This document shows, piece after piece, positions 19,544-28,503 of a stretch of 51,194 nt of DNA. The DNA comes from Sphaerospermopsis aphanizomenoides BCCUSP55 (GTDB lineage: Bacteria > Cyanobacteriota > Cyanobacteriia > Cyanobacteriales > Nostocaceae). The stretch spans positions 1 through 51,194 of the forward strand of contig NZ_LUFH02000036.1 in the NCBI RefSeq assembly GCF_001586785.1. The letters are read 5' to 3'. A program made the translations under genes and the position numbers. The notes below the pieces were generated by a model. That model saw only the letters and a list, made by a program, of their open reading frames with translations, searched no databases and was not told the DNA's origin. The first letter of the stretch is position 1. Every line of letters begins with the position of its first letter.

Positions 19544-21418
19544 CTATCTAGTTTTGGGAAACGGGGACAGAAGACAGGTGATAGGTGACAGTGAAGAAAG
19601 CAGGGGAGCAGGGGAGGCAGGGGAGGCAGGGGAAGAAAAATTAATTCTTTCTCCTGTAACTCCTGAACTCCTGAAGTGCGAAGCGTGGCGTAAGCCATAC
19701 TCCTGAACTCCTGAACTCCTGAACTCCTTCTTCTGCCTATTCCCTTTTTTCAATTCCACAAAAATGTCATATTGCTGACTACGATTATCGTTGACAGCAG
19801 TTGTCATGCCTATAGTGCGTATTGCGGCCAGGAATGCTTGCTGACTGGGAGATGCAAAATTAGGAGTAAAACTTTTAACAGTCCGTTCCATATCTATAAA
19901 AAACTGACCTTTGGCTGGATTCAATTCTTGAGGAACAGTTTGTTGAAAAGGTAAAGTGCTGGCTAGTGTGTTGCTAGGTTTGGAAACGATTTTATCGCTG
20001 ACAGGAGCGCCAAAGACGAAAAAAACCACATCGTCATCTAGCCAACCATGAGTAGCAGTTAAAGTCCCAAAAGGTGAAATCCAGTTGACAACAGGTTTAC
20101 CCGCAACAGTTGCTGGCTGAATTTTAAACTGGTATTGATTTTTCATCACATCATCCAGATTCTGCAAAGCTGTTTTAGCTGACTGGCGTACTTCACCCTT
20201 AGCCTCACCAACGTTGAGCATAAACACTAAACCCACCCGAAAATTTTCTGGTGAACCATCCTTCGGTGTATTGGGAATCATCGCTACAGAAAATTCCCCT
20301 TGCATCCAACTCAGCAAATCTCGATCTAAATCCAAATTTGTCAAATTTTTTACACTCTGTCGTAATTCTTCAGGTTTGATGGGAGACAAAGGATTTCCCC
20401 CAGAAGTAGAAACATAGTCTACCCACAAACGCTTTAAGTTACTACCAGATAACATCATGAAGGTGTCGCTGGGAAGGCGATTTTGCATACTTCCAGCTTT
20501 ATTTTCTACTGCCAAAACTCGCTGACTATTAGGATTTAACCAAGAAACACCCTTTAAACGCATTCCTTGGGGTTCTAGGGTAACAGTTCCCGCTAAACCT
20601 TGGTTATTCTGAAGTTGAGCGAGAACCTGAGACGGTAAACGCCGCTCTGGGGCTGTAGCTGCTATTTTTGCTGCTAATGGTACATTTATATAAAATTGAG
20701 CAAATGGTTGATAACTAGAGGTTTTAGCAAAATTTTCAGCAAAACCTCCCAAGTTTGCCATTGATGTTCTATTTTTATAGGCATCAATTGTTTTTTCTAT
20801 TGCTTTAGCATTATCAGTAATGACCAGTAACTTGTCATTTATTAATGCTGCGGAAAGTTTCTCTCCAGTATTTCCTTCAGTTTGTTTAATAGTGATTCCT
20901 TGATAAGTGCTATCAATCCATTTACCTTGTTTGAGGGGTTTGGGTTGTGCCAAAATCCTGGTAGCAATTTCTGGATTTTTAATTGGTAACACCATCACAG
21001 TAGATTGTTCTTCAGCCGTGTTAGTTGCAACGGGTTTAGGCACAGGCGGCACAGGTTTAACTATGGTCGGAGCTAAAACAGCGATGGTGACTTCCTCTCC
21101 TACCCAAGGTTTAATATCTTTTTCAAAGTCATAGCCATTATTAGTTAATAAGCGATCGCGCAGTTGTCGCAAATTTTTATTTAGTTCCTGTTGAGTTTCC
21201 GGTGTCCCAAACTCCTGTAACTTTTGCCATTGTTTAGTATCCGTAGTCAAAGAAACTGTAAACAATGCATCTTGAGGAATAATATTTGCACCCACTGGCA
21301 AGTTTCTAGAAAATGGTTGTCCTTGGGTGAAAAACCAGTAGGCTAAACTTCCTAGACCAATCAATAACCCTGATGCTGATAATGTCAGCGTCAAAGACGG
21401 TTTCTTGTGTTTCTTCAT
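19544..21418 (-). CDS. DUF3352 domain protein with repeat-encoded C-terminus
   Basis: 624 aa. A hydrophobic N-terminal segment (about 9-30, LTLTLSASGLLIGLGSLAYW) should act as an uncleaved anchor, with the rest outside the cytoplasm. The body matches the cyanobacterial DUF3352 family as I remember it, of unknown function (IIPQDALFTVSLTTD near the start, GQFFIDMERTV near the end). After YDIFVELKK (about residue 560) the remaining 60 or so residues are translated from intergenic repeats: FRSSGVQEYGLRHASHFRSSGV and SSPASPASPA come from the GGAGTTCAGGAGT/GGCTTACGCCACGC and CAGGGGAGG families. The original stop therefore appears to have been lost. Function unknown. Confidence 0.82.
   Translation of the reverse strand: MKKHKKPSLTLTLSASGLLIGLGSLAYWFFTQGQPFSRNLPVGANIIPQDALFTVSLTTDTKQWQKLQEFGTPETQQELNKNLRQLRDRLLTNNGYDFEKDIKPWVGEEVTIAVLAPTIVKPVPPVPKPVATNTAEEQSTVMVLPIKNPEIATRILAQPKPLKQGKWIDSTYQGITIKQTEGNTGEKLSAALINDKLLVITDNAKAIEKTIDAYKNRTSMANLGGFAENFAKTSSYQPFAQFYINVPLAAKIAATAPERRLPSQVLAQLQNNQGLAGTVTLEPQGMRLKGVSWLNPNSQRVLAVENKAGSMQNRLPSDTFMMLSGSNLKRLWVDYVSTSGGNPLSPIKPEELRQSVKNLTNLDLDRDLLSWMQGEFSVAMIPNTPKDGSPENFRVGLVFMLNVGEAKGEVRQSAKTALQNLDDVMKNQYQFKIQPATVAGKPVVNWISPFGTLTATHGWLDDDVVFFVFGAPVSDKIVSKPSNTLASTLPFQQTVPQELNPAKGQFFIDMERTVKSFTPNFASPSQQAFLAAIRTIGMTTAVNDNRSQQYDIFVELKKGNRQKKEFRSSGVQEYGLRHASHFRSSGVTGERINFSSPASPASPAPLLSSLSPITCLLSPFPKTR
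19601..19735. repeat. Composite intergenic-type repeats now inside the DUF3352 ORF
   Basis: CAGGGGAGG-type heptamers and nonamers (about 19604-19636), then ACTCCTGA repeats around the inverted copy of the GGCTTACGCCACGCTTCGC repeat (about 19676-19705). The same families occur at 24150-24290, 37983-38020 and 40881-41035 between genes. Confidence 0.8.
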
Positions 21419-21596
21419 TACATCAGACAGATATCAGTTCAGACTCCCGACTTCTCAAAGCAGTTGGAAATCTTGTGGTTGATAGATATTTCTTTTAGCA
21501 CGGTTTGTAAAATTTCACTCTACAAAAGCAGAAGACATCTCTGGATGCTATCCGATTTTGGATTTTGGATTTTAGATTGGAGCAGAAATCATTGGT

Positions 21597-21692
21597 AGGA
21601 CTTACGCAAAAGAACGAAAAAATAAGGTTTTCATGGGATAGGTCAATGGAATGAGAAAAACCCCTACACCCCACACCCTACACCCTACACCC
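21597..21692. mobile_element. Left part of the AGGACTTACGCA element (copy B, incomplete)
   Basis: AGGACTTACGCAAAAGAACG is followed by AAAAAATAAGG and then ACACCCT repeats, as in copy A at 18253. No TGCGTAAGTCCT right end is present. The element runs into the 3' end of the chorismate lyase gene and supplies its last codons and stop. Confidence 0.72.
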
Positions 21693-22295
21693 TTCTTGCT
21701 GACCCAAATATTTAGTTAAATAAGGTGAAAAAACCTCATAAATTAAAGTTAGAGGTTGTCCATGATGCCAAAATAAATAATGGCGACCCCAAAACGGACC
21801 AACTTCACCAAAGCCCGACTCTAACGCGGCTGAATAACCACAGTAAATTCCTTTAATATCTCGATACAACTCTGTACGGATACGAGCTAAACTTGCCCAA
21901 ATCGGTAGAGAGCGATTTTGCAAAAACTCATCCACATGACTAGCTTCCCACCAGGAAGTAGCATAACCCAAACGCTGACCAGAGGGAGTACGCAGCCATA
22001 CTTGCCGGCGCAGTCTTGGTCCTGGAACAACTTGGATTAAGCTAGGAGCATGATCCGAGTTCATACCAATTAAAGACATATCAATTACATCCACTTCTAT
22101 TGGCTCACAAGTGAGTAATTGTAAATGTCTGGTTGGAGAACCATCACCTAAAAGTAGCAATTGCCATGCTGGTGCTAACTGAGAGTGAGGTAAACCTTTT
22201 TGAATATCTTCTTCTTCACCTTGCCAAATAGGATTGAGGCGATGCCAATCGGTTGGCAGTGTAAGGTTATTTGTGGGCGTAATAATAGTAGTCAA
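21678..22295 (-). CDS. Chorismate lyase (DUF98/UbiC-like)
   Basis: Predicted chorismate pyruvate-lyase, 205 aa, giving 4-hydroxybenzoate for plastoquinone synthesis in cyanobacteria. Family features: LLLGDGSPTRHLQLLT (about 48-63), the RRQVWLRTPSGQRLGYATSWW segment (about 98-118) and the late FWGRHYLFWHHGQPLTLIYEVFSP block. The start codon on the longest frame is TTG and no ATG is near, so the N-terminus is uncertain. The last four residues (GCRV) and the stop are encoded by GGGTGTA repeats of element copy B, so the native C-terminus was replaced at the very end. The gene lies upstream of tRNA-Leu and accC. Confidence 0.84.
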   Translation of the reverse strand: MTTIITPTNNLTLPTDWHRLNPIWQGEEEDIQKGLPHSQLAPAWQLLLLGDGSPTRHLQLLTCEPIEVDVIDMSLIGMNSDHAPSLIQVVPGPRLRRQVWLRTPSGQRLGYATSWWEASHVDEFLQNRSLPIWASLARIRTELYRDIKGIYCGYSAALESGFGEVGPFWGRHYLFWHHGQPLTLIYEVFSPYLTKYLGQQEGCRV

Positions 22296-22343
22296 TTTTA
22301 TTTACAATTTTAGTTACTAAACTTCACTTACTTCTATAAAAGC

Positions 22344-22378
22344 ACAAAAAACCCAGATTCATACAGGGAGACTGGGTA
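22344..22378 (-). terminator. Intrinsic terminator downstream of tRNA-Leu
   Basis: On the minus strand ACCCAG and CTGGGT form a stem (22352-22357 with 22373-22378) followed at once by TTTTTTGTGC. It lies about 80 nt after the 3' end of tRNA-Leu, the nearest gene read in this direction. Confidence 0.7.
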
Positions 22379-22458
22379 AAATGTTCTGAAAAATGATCAC
22401 CAATCAGCTGTCAGCATCTTAGCGGTTATTCCACAAATCGCCGATAAAAGTTGAAAAA

Positions 22459-22539
22459 TGCGGATGGCGAGACTCGAACTCCCAAGGCAAAGCCACACGC
22501 ACCTCAAGCGTGCGCGTATACCAATTCCGCCACATCCGC
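22459..22539 (-). tRNA. trnL-GAG: tRNA-Leu(GAG)
   Basis: Class II tRNA. Acceptor arms GCGGATG and CATCCGC pair fully; discriminator base A. The D arm contains GGAATTGGTATAC, the anticodon stem is CACGC/GCGTG with loop TTGAGGT (anticodon GAG), the long variable arm follows and the T arm reads GGGAGTTCGAGTCTC. CCA is not encoded. The mature RNA reads CUU/CUC leucine codons. Confidence 0.96.
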
Positions 22540-22801
22540 AAAAGTTGACTAGATATATAATATAGCATAAAAAATAGATATAAGCAAATATTTTCCAAAT
22601 TTTCCTAAATGTTTTAATCAGGGCATGAGGCATTAGGGAAGTGAGAAGATGGGGCGATGGGGAGAAAATTCTTTACTTGTTCCCTGTTCAGAGTTCCCTG
22701 GTCCCTGACAAATTTTTGAGAATTTGCAGTAATGCGACAGCTTTATTCCCACAGGATAAGAGAGAATGTCAATCTACTGGTACTAATATCGCAGCTAGAA
22801 A

Positions 22802-24148
22802 ATGAAGTTTGACAAAATTTTAATTGCTAATCGGGGAGAAATAGCTCTTCGCATTCTCCGCGCCTGTGAAGAAATGGGAATTGCGACAGTTGCAATTCAC
22901 TCCACCGTTGACCGGAATGCTCTTCATGTGCAACTTGCTGATGAAGCCGTTTGTATTGGCGAACCTGCCAGCAGTAAAAGTTATTTGAATATTCCCAATA
23001 TAATTGCCGCTGCCTTAACACGCGGTGCTACAGCTATTCATCCTGGTTATGGCTTTTTGGCTGAAAATGCTAGATTTGCAGAAATCTGTGCTGATCATCA
23101 AATTGCCTTTATTGGCCCGACTCCTGAAGCCATTCGCTTAATGGGGGATAAGTCCACAGCAAAAGAAACCATGCAAAAAGCTAAAGTACCAACTGTACCT
23201 GGTAGCAACGGCTTAGTAGAAACAGAAGAGGAAGGGTTAGCGATCGCTAAAGATATCGGCTACCCTGTCATGATTAAAGCTACAGCCGGAGGTGGTGGTC
23301 GGGGTATGCGGCTTGTCCGTTCCGAAGATGAATTCGTCAAACTTTTCCATGCAGCCCAAGGGGAAGCCGGCGCAGCTTTTGGTAATGCAGGCGTTTATAT
23401 AGAAAAATTTATCGAACGTCCGCGCCACATTGAATTTCAAGTATTAGCAGATAACTACGGTAATGTTATTCATTTAGGCGAAAGAGATTGTTCAATTCAG
23501 CGCCGTAACCAAAAGTTACTAGAAGAAGCTCCCAGTCCTGCACTTGACTCAGAACTACGGGAAAAAATGGGACAAGCCGCCGTGAAAGCAGCCCAATTCA
23601 TCAACTACACTGGCGCAGGAACTATCGAATTTCTGCTAGATAAATCCGGTAAATTCTACTTCATGGAAATGAACACCCGCATACAAGTTGAGCATCCAGT
23701 CACAGAGATGGTAACTGGTGTAGACCTGCTAGTGGAACAAATTCGCATTGCCCAAGGTGAAAGACTCAAACTAACTCAAGAACAAGTGATTTTGCGGGGT
23801 CACGCTATTGAATGCCGCATCAACGCCGAAGACCCAGATCATGATTTTCGTCCTTCCCCTGGCAGAATTAGCGGCTATCTACCACCAGGCGGTCCAGGGG
23901 TGCGGATTGATTCTCATGTGTATACAGATTATCAAATTCCGCCTTATTACGACTCCCTCATCGGTAAGCTAATTGCCTGGGGTCCTGACCGAGCTACAGC
24001 TATTAACCGCATGAAACGGGCATTGCGAGAGTGTGCAATCACCGGACTACCCACCACTATTGGGTTTCATCAAAAAATTATGGAAACCCCACAGTTTTTA
24101 CAAGGCAACGTTTATACCAATTTTGTGCAGGAGATGAAAGATCAGTAA
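22802..24148 (+). CDS. accC: Biotin carboxylase subunit of acetyl-CoA carboxylase
   Basis: Carboxylates the biotin of the carrier protein AccB with ATP and bicarbonate, the first step of fatty-acid synthesis. 448 aa, full length. Seen: N-terminal [22 protein letters not shown]-grasp glycine loop [12 protein letters not shown] (about 159-170), the [12 protein letters not shown] segment and catalytic [14 protein letters not shown] (about 288-301). ATG at 22802. The order accC, yggT, psbX, ycf66 fits the arrangement I remember in Anabaena. Confidence 0.97.
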   Translation: MKFDKILIANRGEIALRILRACEEMGIATVAIHSTVDRNALHVQLADEAVCIGEPASSKSYLNIPNIIAAALTRGATAIHPGYGFLAENARFAEICADHQIAFIGPTPEAIRLMGDKSTAKETMQKAKVPTVPGSNGLVETEEEGLAIAKDIGYPVMIKATAGGGGRGMRLVRSEDEFVKLFHAAQGEAGAAFGNAGVYIEKFIERPRHIEFQVLADNYGNVIHLGERDCSIQRRNQKLLEEAPSPALDSELREKMGQAAVKAAQFINYTGAGTIEFLLDKSGKFYFMEMNTRIQVEHPVTEMVTGVDLLVEQIRIAQGERLKLTQEQVILRGHAIECRINAEDPDHDFRPSPGRISGYLPPGGPGVRIDSHVYTDYQIPPYYDSLIGKLIAWGPDRATAINRMKRALRECAITGLPTTIGFHQKIMETPQFLQGNVYTNFVQEMKDQ

Positions 24149-24149
24149 T

Positions 24150-24290
24150 TAGGGAGTTCAGGAGTTCAGGAGTTGAGGAGTTCCAGGAGTATGGCTAACG
24201 CCACGCTGCGCTATCAGGAGTAAGAGGAAAGAACGAAAATTTCCCCCTGCCTCCCCTGCCTCCCCTGCCTCCCCTGCTTCCCCTGCTTTC
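24150..24290. repeat. Mixed GGAGTTCA, GGCTAACGCCACGC and CCTGCCTCC repeats
   Basis: Starts right after the accC stop: GGAGTTCAGGAGTT units, one copy of the GGCTAACGCCACGCTGCGC repeat (about 24193-24212), then five CCTGCCTCC-like units (24247-24288). Ends 18 nt before the yggT stop codon. Confidence 0.8.
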
Positions 24291-24308
24291 TTCACTGTCA
24301 CCTGTCAC

Positions 24309-24602
24309 CTAATTCACACGAGCCATCATAGTCAGTAATCCTTGCTGGCCTAGTAAAATTTCGCGGATAAGACTAAAAATACCAACCCAGATAATGGGGG
24401 TGATATCTACCCCACCAATGGGTTGTACTACTTTTCGCAACAATACTAAAAATGGTTCTGTCGGCCAAGCTATGAGACTAAACGGTAACCGATTGAGATT
24501 CACTTGTGGATACCAAGTGAGAATGATACGGAAAATGAACAAAAAGGTCATCAATCCCAAAACAGGGCCGAGAATCCAAACAGTCAGGTTAACACCAGTC
24601 AT
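24309..24602 (-). CDS. YggT/YlmG family membrane protein
   Basis: 97-aa integral membrane protein with two hydrophobic segments (about 6-28 and 72-92) around the family core FRIILTWYPQVNLNRLPFSLIAWPTEPFLVLLRKVVQPIGGVD. Relatives are linked to nucleoid or thylakoid organisation and division in cyanobacteria and chloroplasts; the exact role here is unknown. ATG at 24602. Between accC and psbX, on the opposite strand. Confidence 0.88.
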   Translation of the reverse strand: MTGVNLTVWILGPVLGLMTFLFIFRIILTWYPQVNLNRLPFSLIAWPTEPFLVLLRKVVQPIGGVDITPIIWVGIFSLIREILLGQQGLLTMMARVN

Positions 24603-24825
24603 GGCTTTGAGTTACTATTCTATCTGTGAAGAAATCAAATCAAAAGAACTTGGAGGGCGTAAGCCAAAAAAGTTTAAGCTTTGTAAAGCATTCTCTCTCA
24701 CATTGTAACCAAATGCTGTCATTTTCTCGAACAGGTAACAGATAACAGATAACTGTTAATGGCTTCTCAAGAAAGTGATACACCATTAAAATTAAAATGA
24801 ACTGTGTAAAAAAAGGTTGAGAACT

Positions 24826-24945
24826 ATGACACCCTCTTTAGCAAATTTTCTTTGGAGTCTGGTTTGGGGTACTGCTATTGTGGTAATCCCTGCTACTGTT
24901 GGTTTGATTTTCATTAGCCAGAAAGATAAAATCCAACGTTTTTAA
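24826..24945 (+). CDS. psbX: Photosystem II protein PsbX
   Basis: 39-residue single-pass membrane subunit of photosystem II, near the plastoquinone-exchange and cytochrome b559 side of the complex. The protein begins MTPSLANFLWSLVWGTA and ends IFISQKDKIQRF, a clear PsbX signature. One transmembrane helix (about 7-30). GGTTGAGA lies eight bases before the ATG. Followed after 310 nt by ycf66 on the same strand. Confidence 0.95.
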   Translation: MTPSLANFLWSLVWGTAIVVIPATVGLIFISQKDKIQRF

Positions 24946-25255
24946 ACAATAGGGAACAGGTGTTAGGTAACAGGTAACAGGTGAAGCAGCGCGGTCTTAG
25001 GGGTTTCCTCCATGAGTGACTGCTGAACCCGATAGCGTAGCGTGGAGTTAGCCATAGGGTGAAAGGTGACAAAAAGAAGAAATACTTCCGCTCCTCTGCT
25101 ACCCTGCTCCCCTGCTTCTTTCCAGTTCCCAATTAAGGTAAATAGCTTCAGAGCTTCTTTGCCAGATGCTTTGAAGCTTAAATATATTTTCAATAGCTAA
25201 AGTAGTGATTTTAATTTTGACTCGCTAACATAGATTTGATATTGGGAAAACAGCA
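24946..25255. other. Intergenic psbX-ycf66 with repeat debris
   Basis: 310 nt. It holds AACAGGTGTTAGGTAACAGG units, an inverted divergent copy of the GATAGCGTAGCGTGG repeat (about 25031-25056) and CTCCCCTGC-type units (about 25092-25118). Small ORFs on the minus strand are translated repeats. The final 60 nt before ycf66 are repeat-free and probably hold its leader. Confidence 0.6.
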
Positions 25256-26182
25256 ATGATAAATTTTGGGCTGAACTCAGCCAGTGTTTTGGCTCAGGTA
25301 AATTTTGGGGCTAACTCAGCCAGTGTTCTAGGAATTTTCCTGGCTGTGGCTGGGGCAGCACTATATTTTCTCCGTACTGTGCGTCCAGAACTGTCGAGAG
25401 ATCAGGATATCTTTTTTGCCGCAGTGGGCTTGTTATGCGGATTTATTCTTATTTTCCAAGGATGGCGACTTGACCCAATTTTACAATTTGGTCAGTTGCT
25501 GTTGGTTGGTACTACTGTATTTTTTGCGGTTGAAAGTATTCGTCTACGAAGTATAGCTACCCAACAAGCGAAACGGAATACTCCCATTGTGGACGATGAG
25601 CGAGAGGTAAGCAGAAAATACTCTTACTCTGAACGTCGGAATTATCAAGCTGAGATGGATGCAGATTTAGAACCGCTACCGTATTACGAAGAGGAGGAAG
25701 AAGAACGGACTCCACGTCCCAGGATTCGCGGTAGCCGAGATGAGCGTTCAACCCGTGATAATTACTATGAAGAGCAACCTCCACGACGCACAGAACGCCG
25801 CAATAATAGGGAAAAACCAGAAACAACTGAAAGCAAACGTCGCACTAGTTCTGGACGTTCAGTAAGTCGCCCTAGTGAAAGTTATCAAGAAGAAAATTGG
25901 GGATCTGTCCCTAGGGAAGTAGATGATTGGGAAAGTTCCTCAGAGGAAGTAAGAAAACCGTCACGTCGCAGCACTAACAGTAGTAACAGACCTCAACGCC
26001 CAGAAAGCCGTGAAGATGATGTTACTCCTAGACCGAGAAAACGTCGTCCACCGTCTGATTCTTCTTCTCGGAGAGAAAGGGAAGATGATGATGCTATTCC
26101 CACGGATTATGTACCATATAATCCAATTGAAAAGCCAAATCAGGAATCAGAGAATGGCAACGATTTCGATGATGATATTTAA
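25256..26182 (+). CDS. ycf66: Ycf66 family protein
   Basis: 308 aa. The N-terminal part (about 25-100) is the Ycf66 membrane domain with three hydrophobic segments (SVLGIFLAVAGAALYFL, DIFFAAVGLLCGFILIF, LLLVGTTVFFAVESI). The C-terminal 200 residues are hydrophilic and rich in Arg, Glu, Ser and Pro, probably disordered. Residues 3-14 and 16-27 are near copies (NFGLNSASVL and NFGANSASVL), from a 39-nt tandem duplication, so this N-terminus is 13 residues longer than usual. Role unknown; conserved beside psbX in cyanobacteria. Confidence 0.9.
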   Translation: MINFGLNSASVLAQVNFGANSASVLGIFLAVAGAALYFLRTVRPELSRDQDIFFAAVGLLCGFILIFQGWRLDPILQFGQLLLVGTTVFFAVESIRLRSIATQQAKRNTPIVDDEREVSRKYSYSERRNYQAEMDADLEPLPYYEEEEEERTPRPRIRGSRDERSTRDNYYEEQPPRRTERRNNREKPETTESKRRTSSGRSVSRPSESYQEENWGSVPREVDDWESSSEEVRKPSRRSTNSSNRPQRPESREDDVTPRPRKRRPPSDSSSRREREDDDAIPTDYVPYNPIEKPNQESENGNDFDDDI

Positions 26183-26228
26183 CACAGCTAGGTGATGGAA
26201 GTTTCAAAGGCGACGGAAAGCGGTTGAT

Positions 26229-26783
26229 GTGAAAACATTTACGTCTATATATTGGCTCCAAAGACCTATTCGTTGGAGCCTAGTTTTTAGTTTGACCAGT
26301 TTACTTGTGTCTTGTGGTTCTGGTGAGATTCCTTTGGGTGTATCTTCTTTGAACAGTCGTTATACTGAAGAACAACCGGCTTTGAGTGGAAATGGTCGCT
26401 TTTTGGCTTTTGTTTCTAATCGAAATGGTAATCAGCTATTGTTGATGTACGACTTACAAACCCAAAGTTTTATCTCCACACCTGGTTTAAACCGACGCGA
26501 AACAATTGCTGAAAGTCCTAGTTTGAGTTATACAGGTCGTTATATTTGCTACATTACTAGCGATCAAGGTAGACCAGTGATAGCACTTTACGATCGCGCT
26601 ATGCAACAATCACAAATCCTTACTCCCACCTATCGGGGGTGGGTCAGAAATCCTCAGATCAGTCCTGATGGACGTTATGTTGTGTTTGAGTCTGCTGGTC
26701 GTGGACAATGGGATGTTGAAGTTTTAGACCGAGGTCCGACTGTGGAGTTAGATATTCCCAATGGTTCAACTGTGAGTAATTAA
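26229..26783 (+). CDS. TolB-like beta-propeller lipoprotein, copy 1
   Basis: 184 aa, starts with GTG inside an ATGTGA. The N-terminus carries a lipoprotein signal (hydrophobic SLVFSLTSLLVSC with the lipid Cys about residue 29). The rest contains PD40/TolB-type repeats (EEQPALSGNGRFLAFVSNRNGN; NPQISPDGRYVVFESAGRGQWDVEV). Too short for a full propeller, so it may form a partial one or pair with the next gene. It is followed after 23 nt of AAAAATT repeats by a paralogue, and the two are probably cotranscribed. Function unknown. Confidence 0.82.
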   Translation: MKTFTSIYWLQRPIRWSLVFSLTSLLVSCGSGEIPLGVSSLNSRYTEEQPALSGNGRFLAFVSNRNGNQLLLMYDLQTQSFISTPGLNRRETIAESPSLSYTGRYICYITSDQGRPVIALYDRAMQQSQILTPTYRGWVRNPQISPDGRYVVFESAGRGQWDVEVLDRGPTVELDIPNGSTVSN

Positions 26784-26806
26784 AAATTAAAAATTAAAAA
26801 TTAACA

Positions 26807-27418
26807 ATGATTGATGATTCCTCAATGGTACAGTCCCCAGAAAATTCTGTGGAATCAATCCAAAATCTAAAATCCAAAATCCAAAATCGAACGACCAATT
26901 ACAAATTACCTATTATTTTATTTTTAAGCTCTAGTTTATTAACTGGGTGTTTTGGTTATCCTCGTATATTAAGTTATCCTTTTGATCCTGGTGGTCGGGG
27001 TCTTAATAGTCTTTCGCCAGAGTTAAATCCACAAATATCGGGAAGATATATTGTGTTTACTACTGAGCGTAGAGGTAGTCAAGATGTCTATCTGTTTGAT
27101 ACTGTGACACGGAATTTGGTGGATTTGCCAGGTTTAAATGCCTTTGATACTATTACTTCCCATCCTTCTGTGACTCAAGATGGTCGTTATATTGTGTTTG
27201 CCGCGAGTCGTCTAGGGAGAAAAAGTATTTTTATTTACAACCGGGAAACACGCCAATCTAGGAATTTAACTCCTAATCTACAAGCGGAAGTTCGCAATCC
27301 AACCATTAGTGCTGATGGTACGACAATTGCGTTTGAGTTTAGCAACAATGGTCAATGGGATATTTTACTATATGACCGTTCTGGACAACAGTTGAATATC
27401 CCACAAGACCCAAGGTGA
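26807..27418 (+). CDS. TolB-like beta-propeller lipoprotein, copy 2
   Basis: 203 aa, paralogue of the preceding gene with the same WD40-like PD40 units (QDGRYIVFAASRLGRKSIFIYNRETRQ; SADGTTIAFEFSNNGQWDILLYDR). The lipobox is LLTGC at about residue 48. Residues before about 33 (ESIQNLKSKIQNRTTNYKL) are translated from the AATCCAAAATCTAAAATCC repeat, so the true start may be elsewhere or the repeat has become coding. Function unknown. Confidence 0.8.
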   Translation: MIDDSSMVQSPENSVESIQNLKSKIQNRTTNYKLPIILFLSSSLLTGCFGYPRILSYPFDPGGRGLNSLSPELNPQISGRYIVFTTERRGSQDVYLFDTVTRNLVDLPGLNAFDTITSHPSVTQDGRYIVFAASRLGRKSIFIYNRETRQSRNLTPNLQAEVRNPTISADGTTIAFEFSNNGQWDILLYDRSGQQLNIPQDPR

Positions 27419-27422
27419 GTAC

Positions 27423-27454
27423 AATTAAAAATTAAAAATTAAAAATTAAAAATT
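27423..27454. repeat. Tandem AATTAAA heptamers
   Basis: Four to five AATTAAA units just after the second TolB-like gene; a shorter version of the array lies between the two genes (26782-26803). AGGACTC/AGCACTC units follow at 27470-27517. Confidence 0.85.
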
Positions 27455-27504
27455 TATTGCACTCAAAACTCAGGACTCGGTACTCAGGACTCAGGACTCA
27501 GCAC

Positions 27505-28503
27505 TCAGCACTCGGTACTTTGTACAGATTCGATGAGCGATCGCACTTGTTTTGTACCTTCTGAGGGTTCAAAGGAGAGGGGAAATTTACCCCGGACAAG
27601 CATCCGCAAACCTAGAGGTGCAAGACTAAGTAAACCTTTCAAATCGCGGAAATAGTTACCAACTACTTGGATCCCAAATTGGCGTTCATCTATCCAACCA
27701 CCTGCTTTAACTAACTCAATCAATACTTTGCGGTGACGAATTGAACGGCTATCGCTGGCTTGTTTGCGATCAAGAATTTCTTGTTTAATTTTGGTAATTT
27801 GTTCTAATGGCGCTACTTCCATTGGACAAACTGAGTCACAGTAAAAACAGCGAGTACAACCCCAAACTCCTTTAGTTCCTTCGTTATAGTTTTCCAAACG
27901 ATTTTCCGTATTACTATCGCGGGAATCTGCTACCATGCGATATGCTTTGGCAAGGGCATGAGGTCCCACAAAGTCAGAATTGACTTCACGGGCATTGCAT
28001 TCTGAATAACAAGCACCACACATAATACAATTGCCAGTTTGATCGAGAAGCGATCGCTCCTGTGGTGTTTGCAAAAATTCTTTTTCTGGTATTTGTCGTG
28101 CTGCTGTACTTACATAAGGAGCAACTGCTTCTAAATTATTCCAAAAACTGCTCATATCCACGACCAAATCCTTAATTACGGGCATATTACCCAAAGGAGC
28201 GATCGTGATTTCATGAATAGTATTGTTTTGGGTTGGCGGCGATGGAATTTTTTGTAGTCTAGCCAGTTCACTGCCTACATTTTCCTTACAGGCTAAAGCC
28301 GAACGTCCATTAATTCGCATGGCACAGCTGCCACAAATGGTGTTGCGGCAATTTTTACGAAATGCCAGAGTTCCATCTTGTTCCCACTTAATCCGATTTA
28401 GGCAATCAAGGATTGTATTTCCTGGTTCTACCTGCAAAGGATAAGTTTGTACAACAGGTTCAGAGTTTTGTTGTTGCCGAATAATTTTAAAAATAACTTC
28501 CAT
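27505..28503 (-). CDS. sdhB: Succinate dehydrogenase/fumarate reductase iron-sulfur subunit
   Basis: 332 aa. [2Fe-2S] ligands C52, C57, C60 and C72 in CRNTICGSC...ALAC; further cluster ligands in CIMCGACYSEC (C159-C169) and CTRCFYCDSVCP. It passes electrons from the flavin subunit toward quinone on the thylakoid or plasma membrane. No sdhA lies next to it, as is usual in cyanobacteria. The ATG at 28503 is preferred; the longer frame begins with TTG. Downstream are direct-repeat arrays. Confidence 0.93.
   Translation of the reverse strand: MEVIFKIIRQQQNSEPVVQTYPLQVEPGNTILDCLNRIKWEQDGTLAFRKNCRNTICGSCAMRINGRSALACKENVGSELARLQKIPSPPTQNNTIHEITIAPLGNMPVIKDLVVDMSSFWNNLEAVAPYVSTAARQIPEKEFLQTPQERSLLDQTGNCIMCGACYSECNAREVNSDFVGPHALAKAYRMVADSRDSNTENRLENYNEGTKGVWGCTRCFYCDSVCPMEVAPLEQITKIKQEILDRKQASDSRSIRHRKVLIELVKAGGWIDERQFGIQVVGNYFRDLKGLLSLAPLGLRMLVRGKFPLSFEPSEGTKQVRSLIESVQSTEC

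Noticed and set aside
22397-22633. 78-codon minus-strand ORF across tRNA-Leu
   Set aside because: It runs straight through the tRNA gene and has no coding signs.
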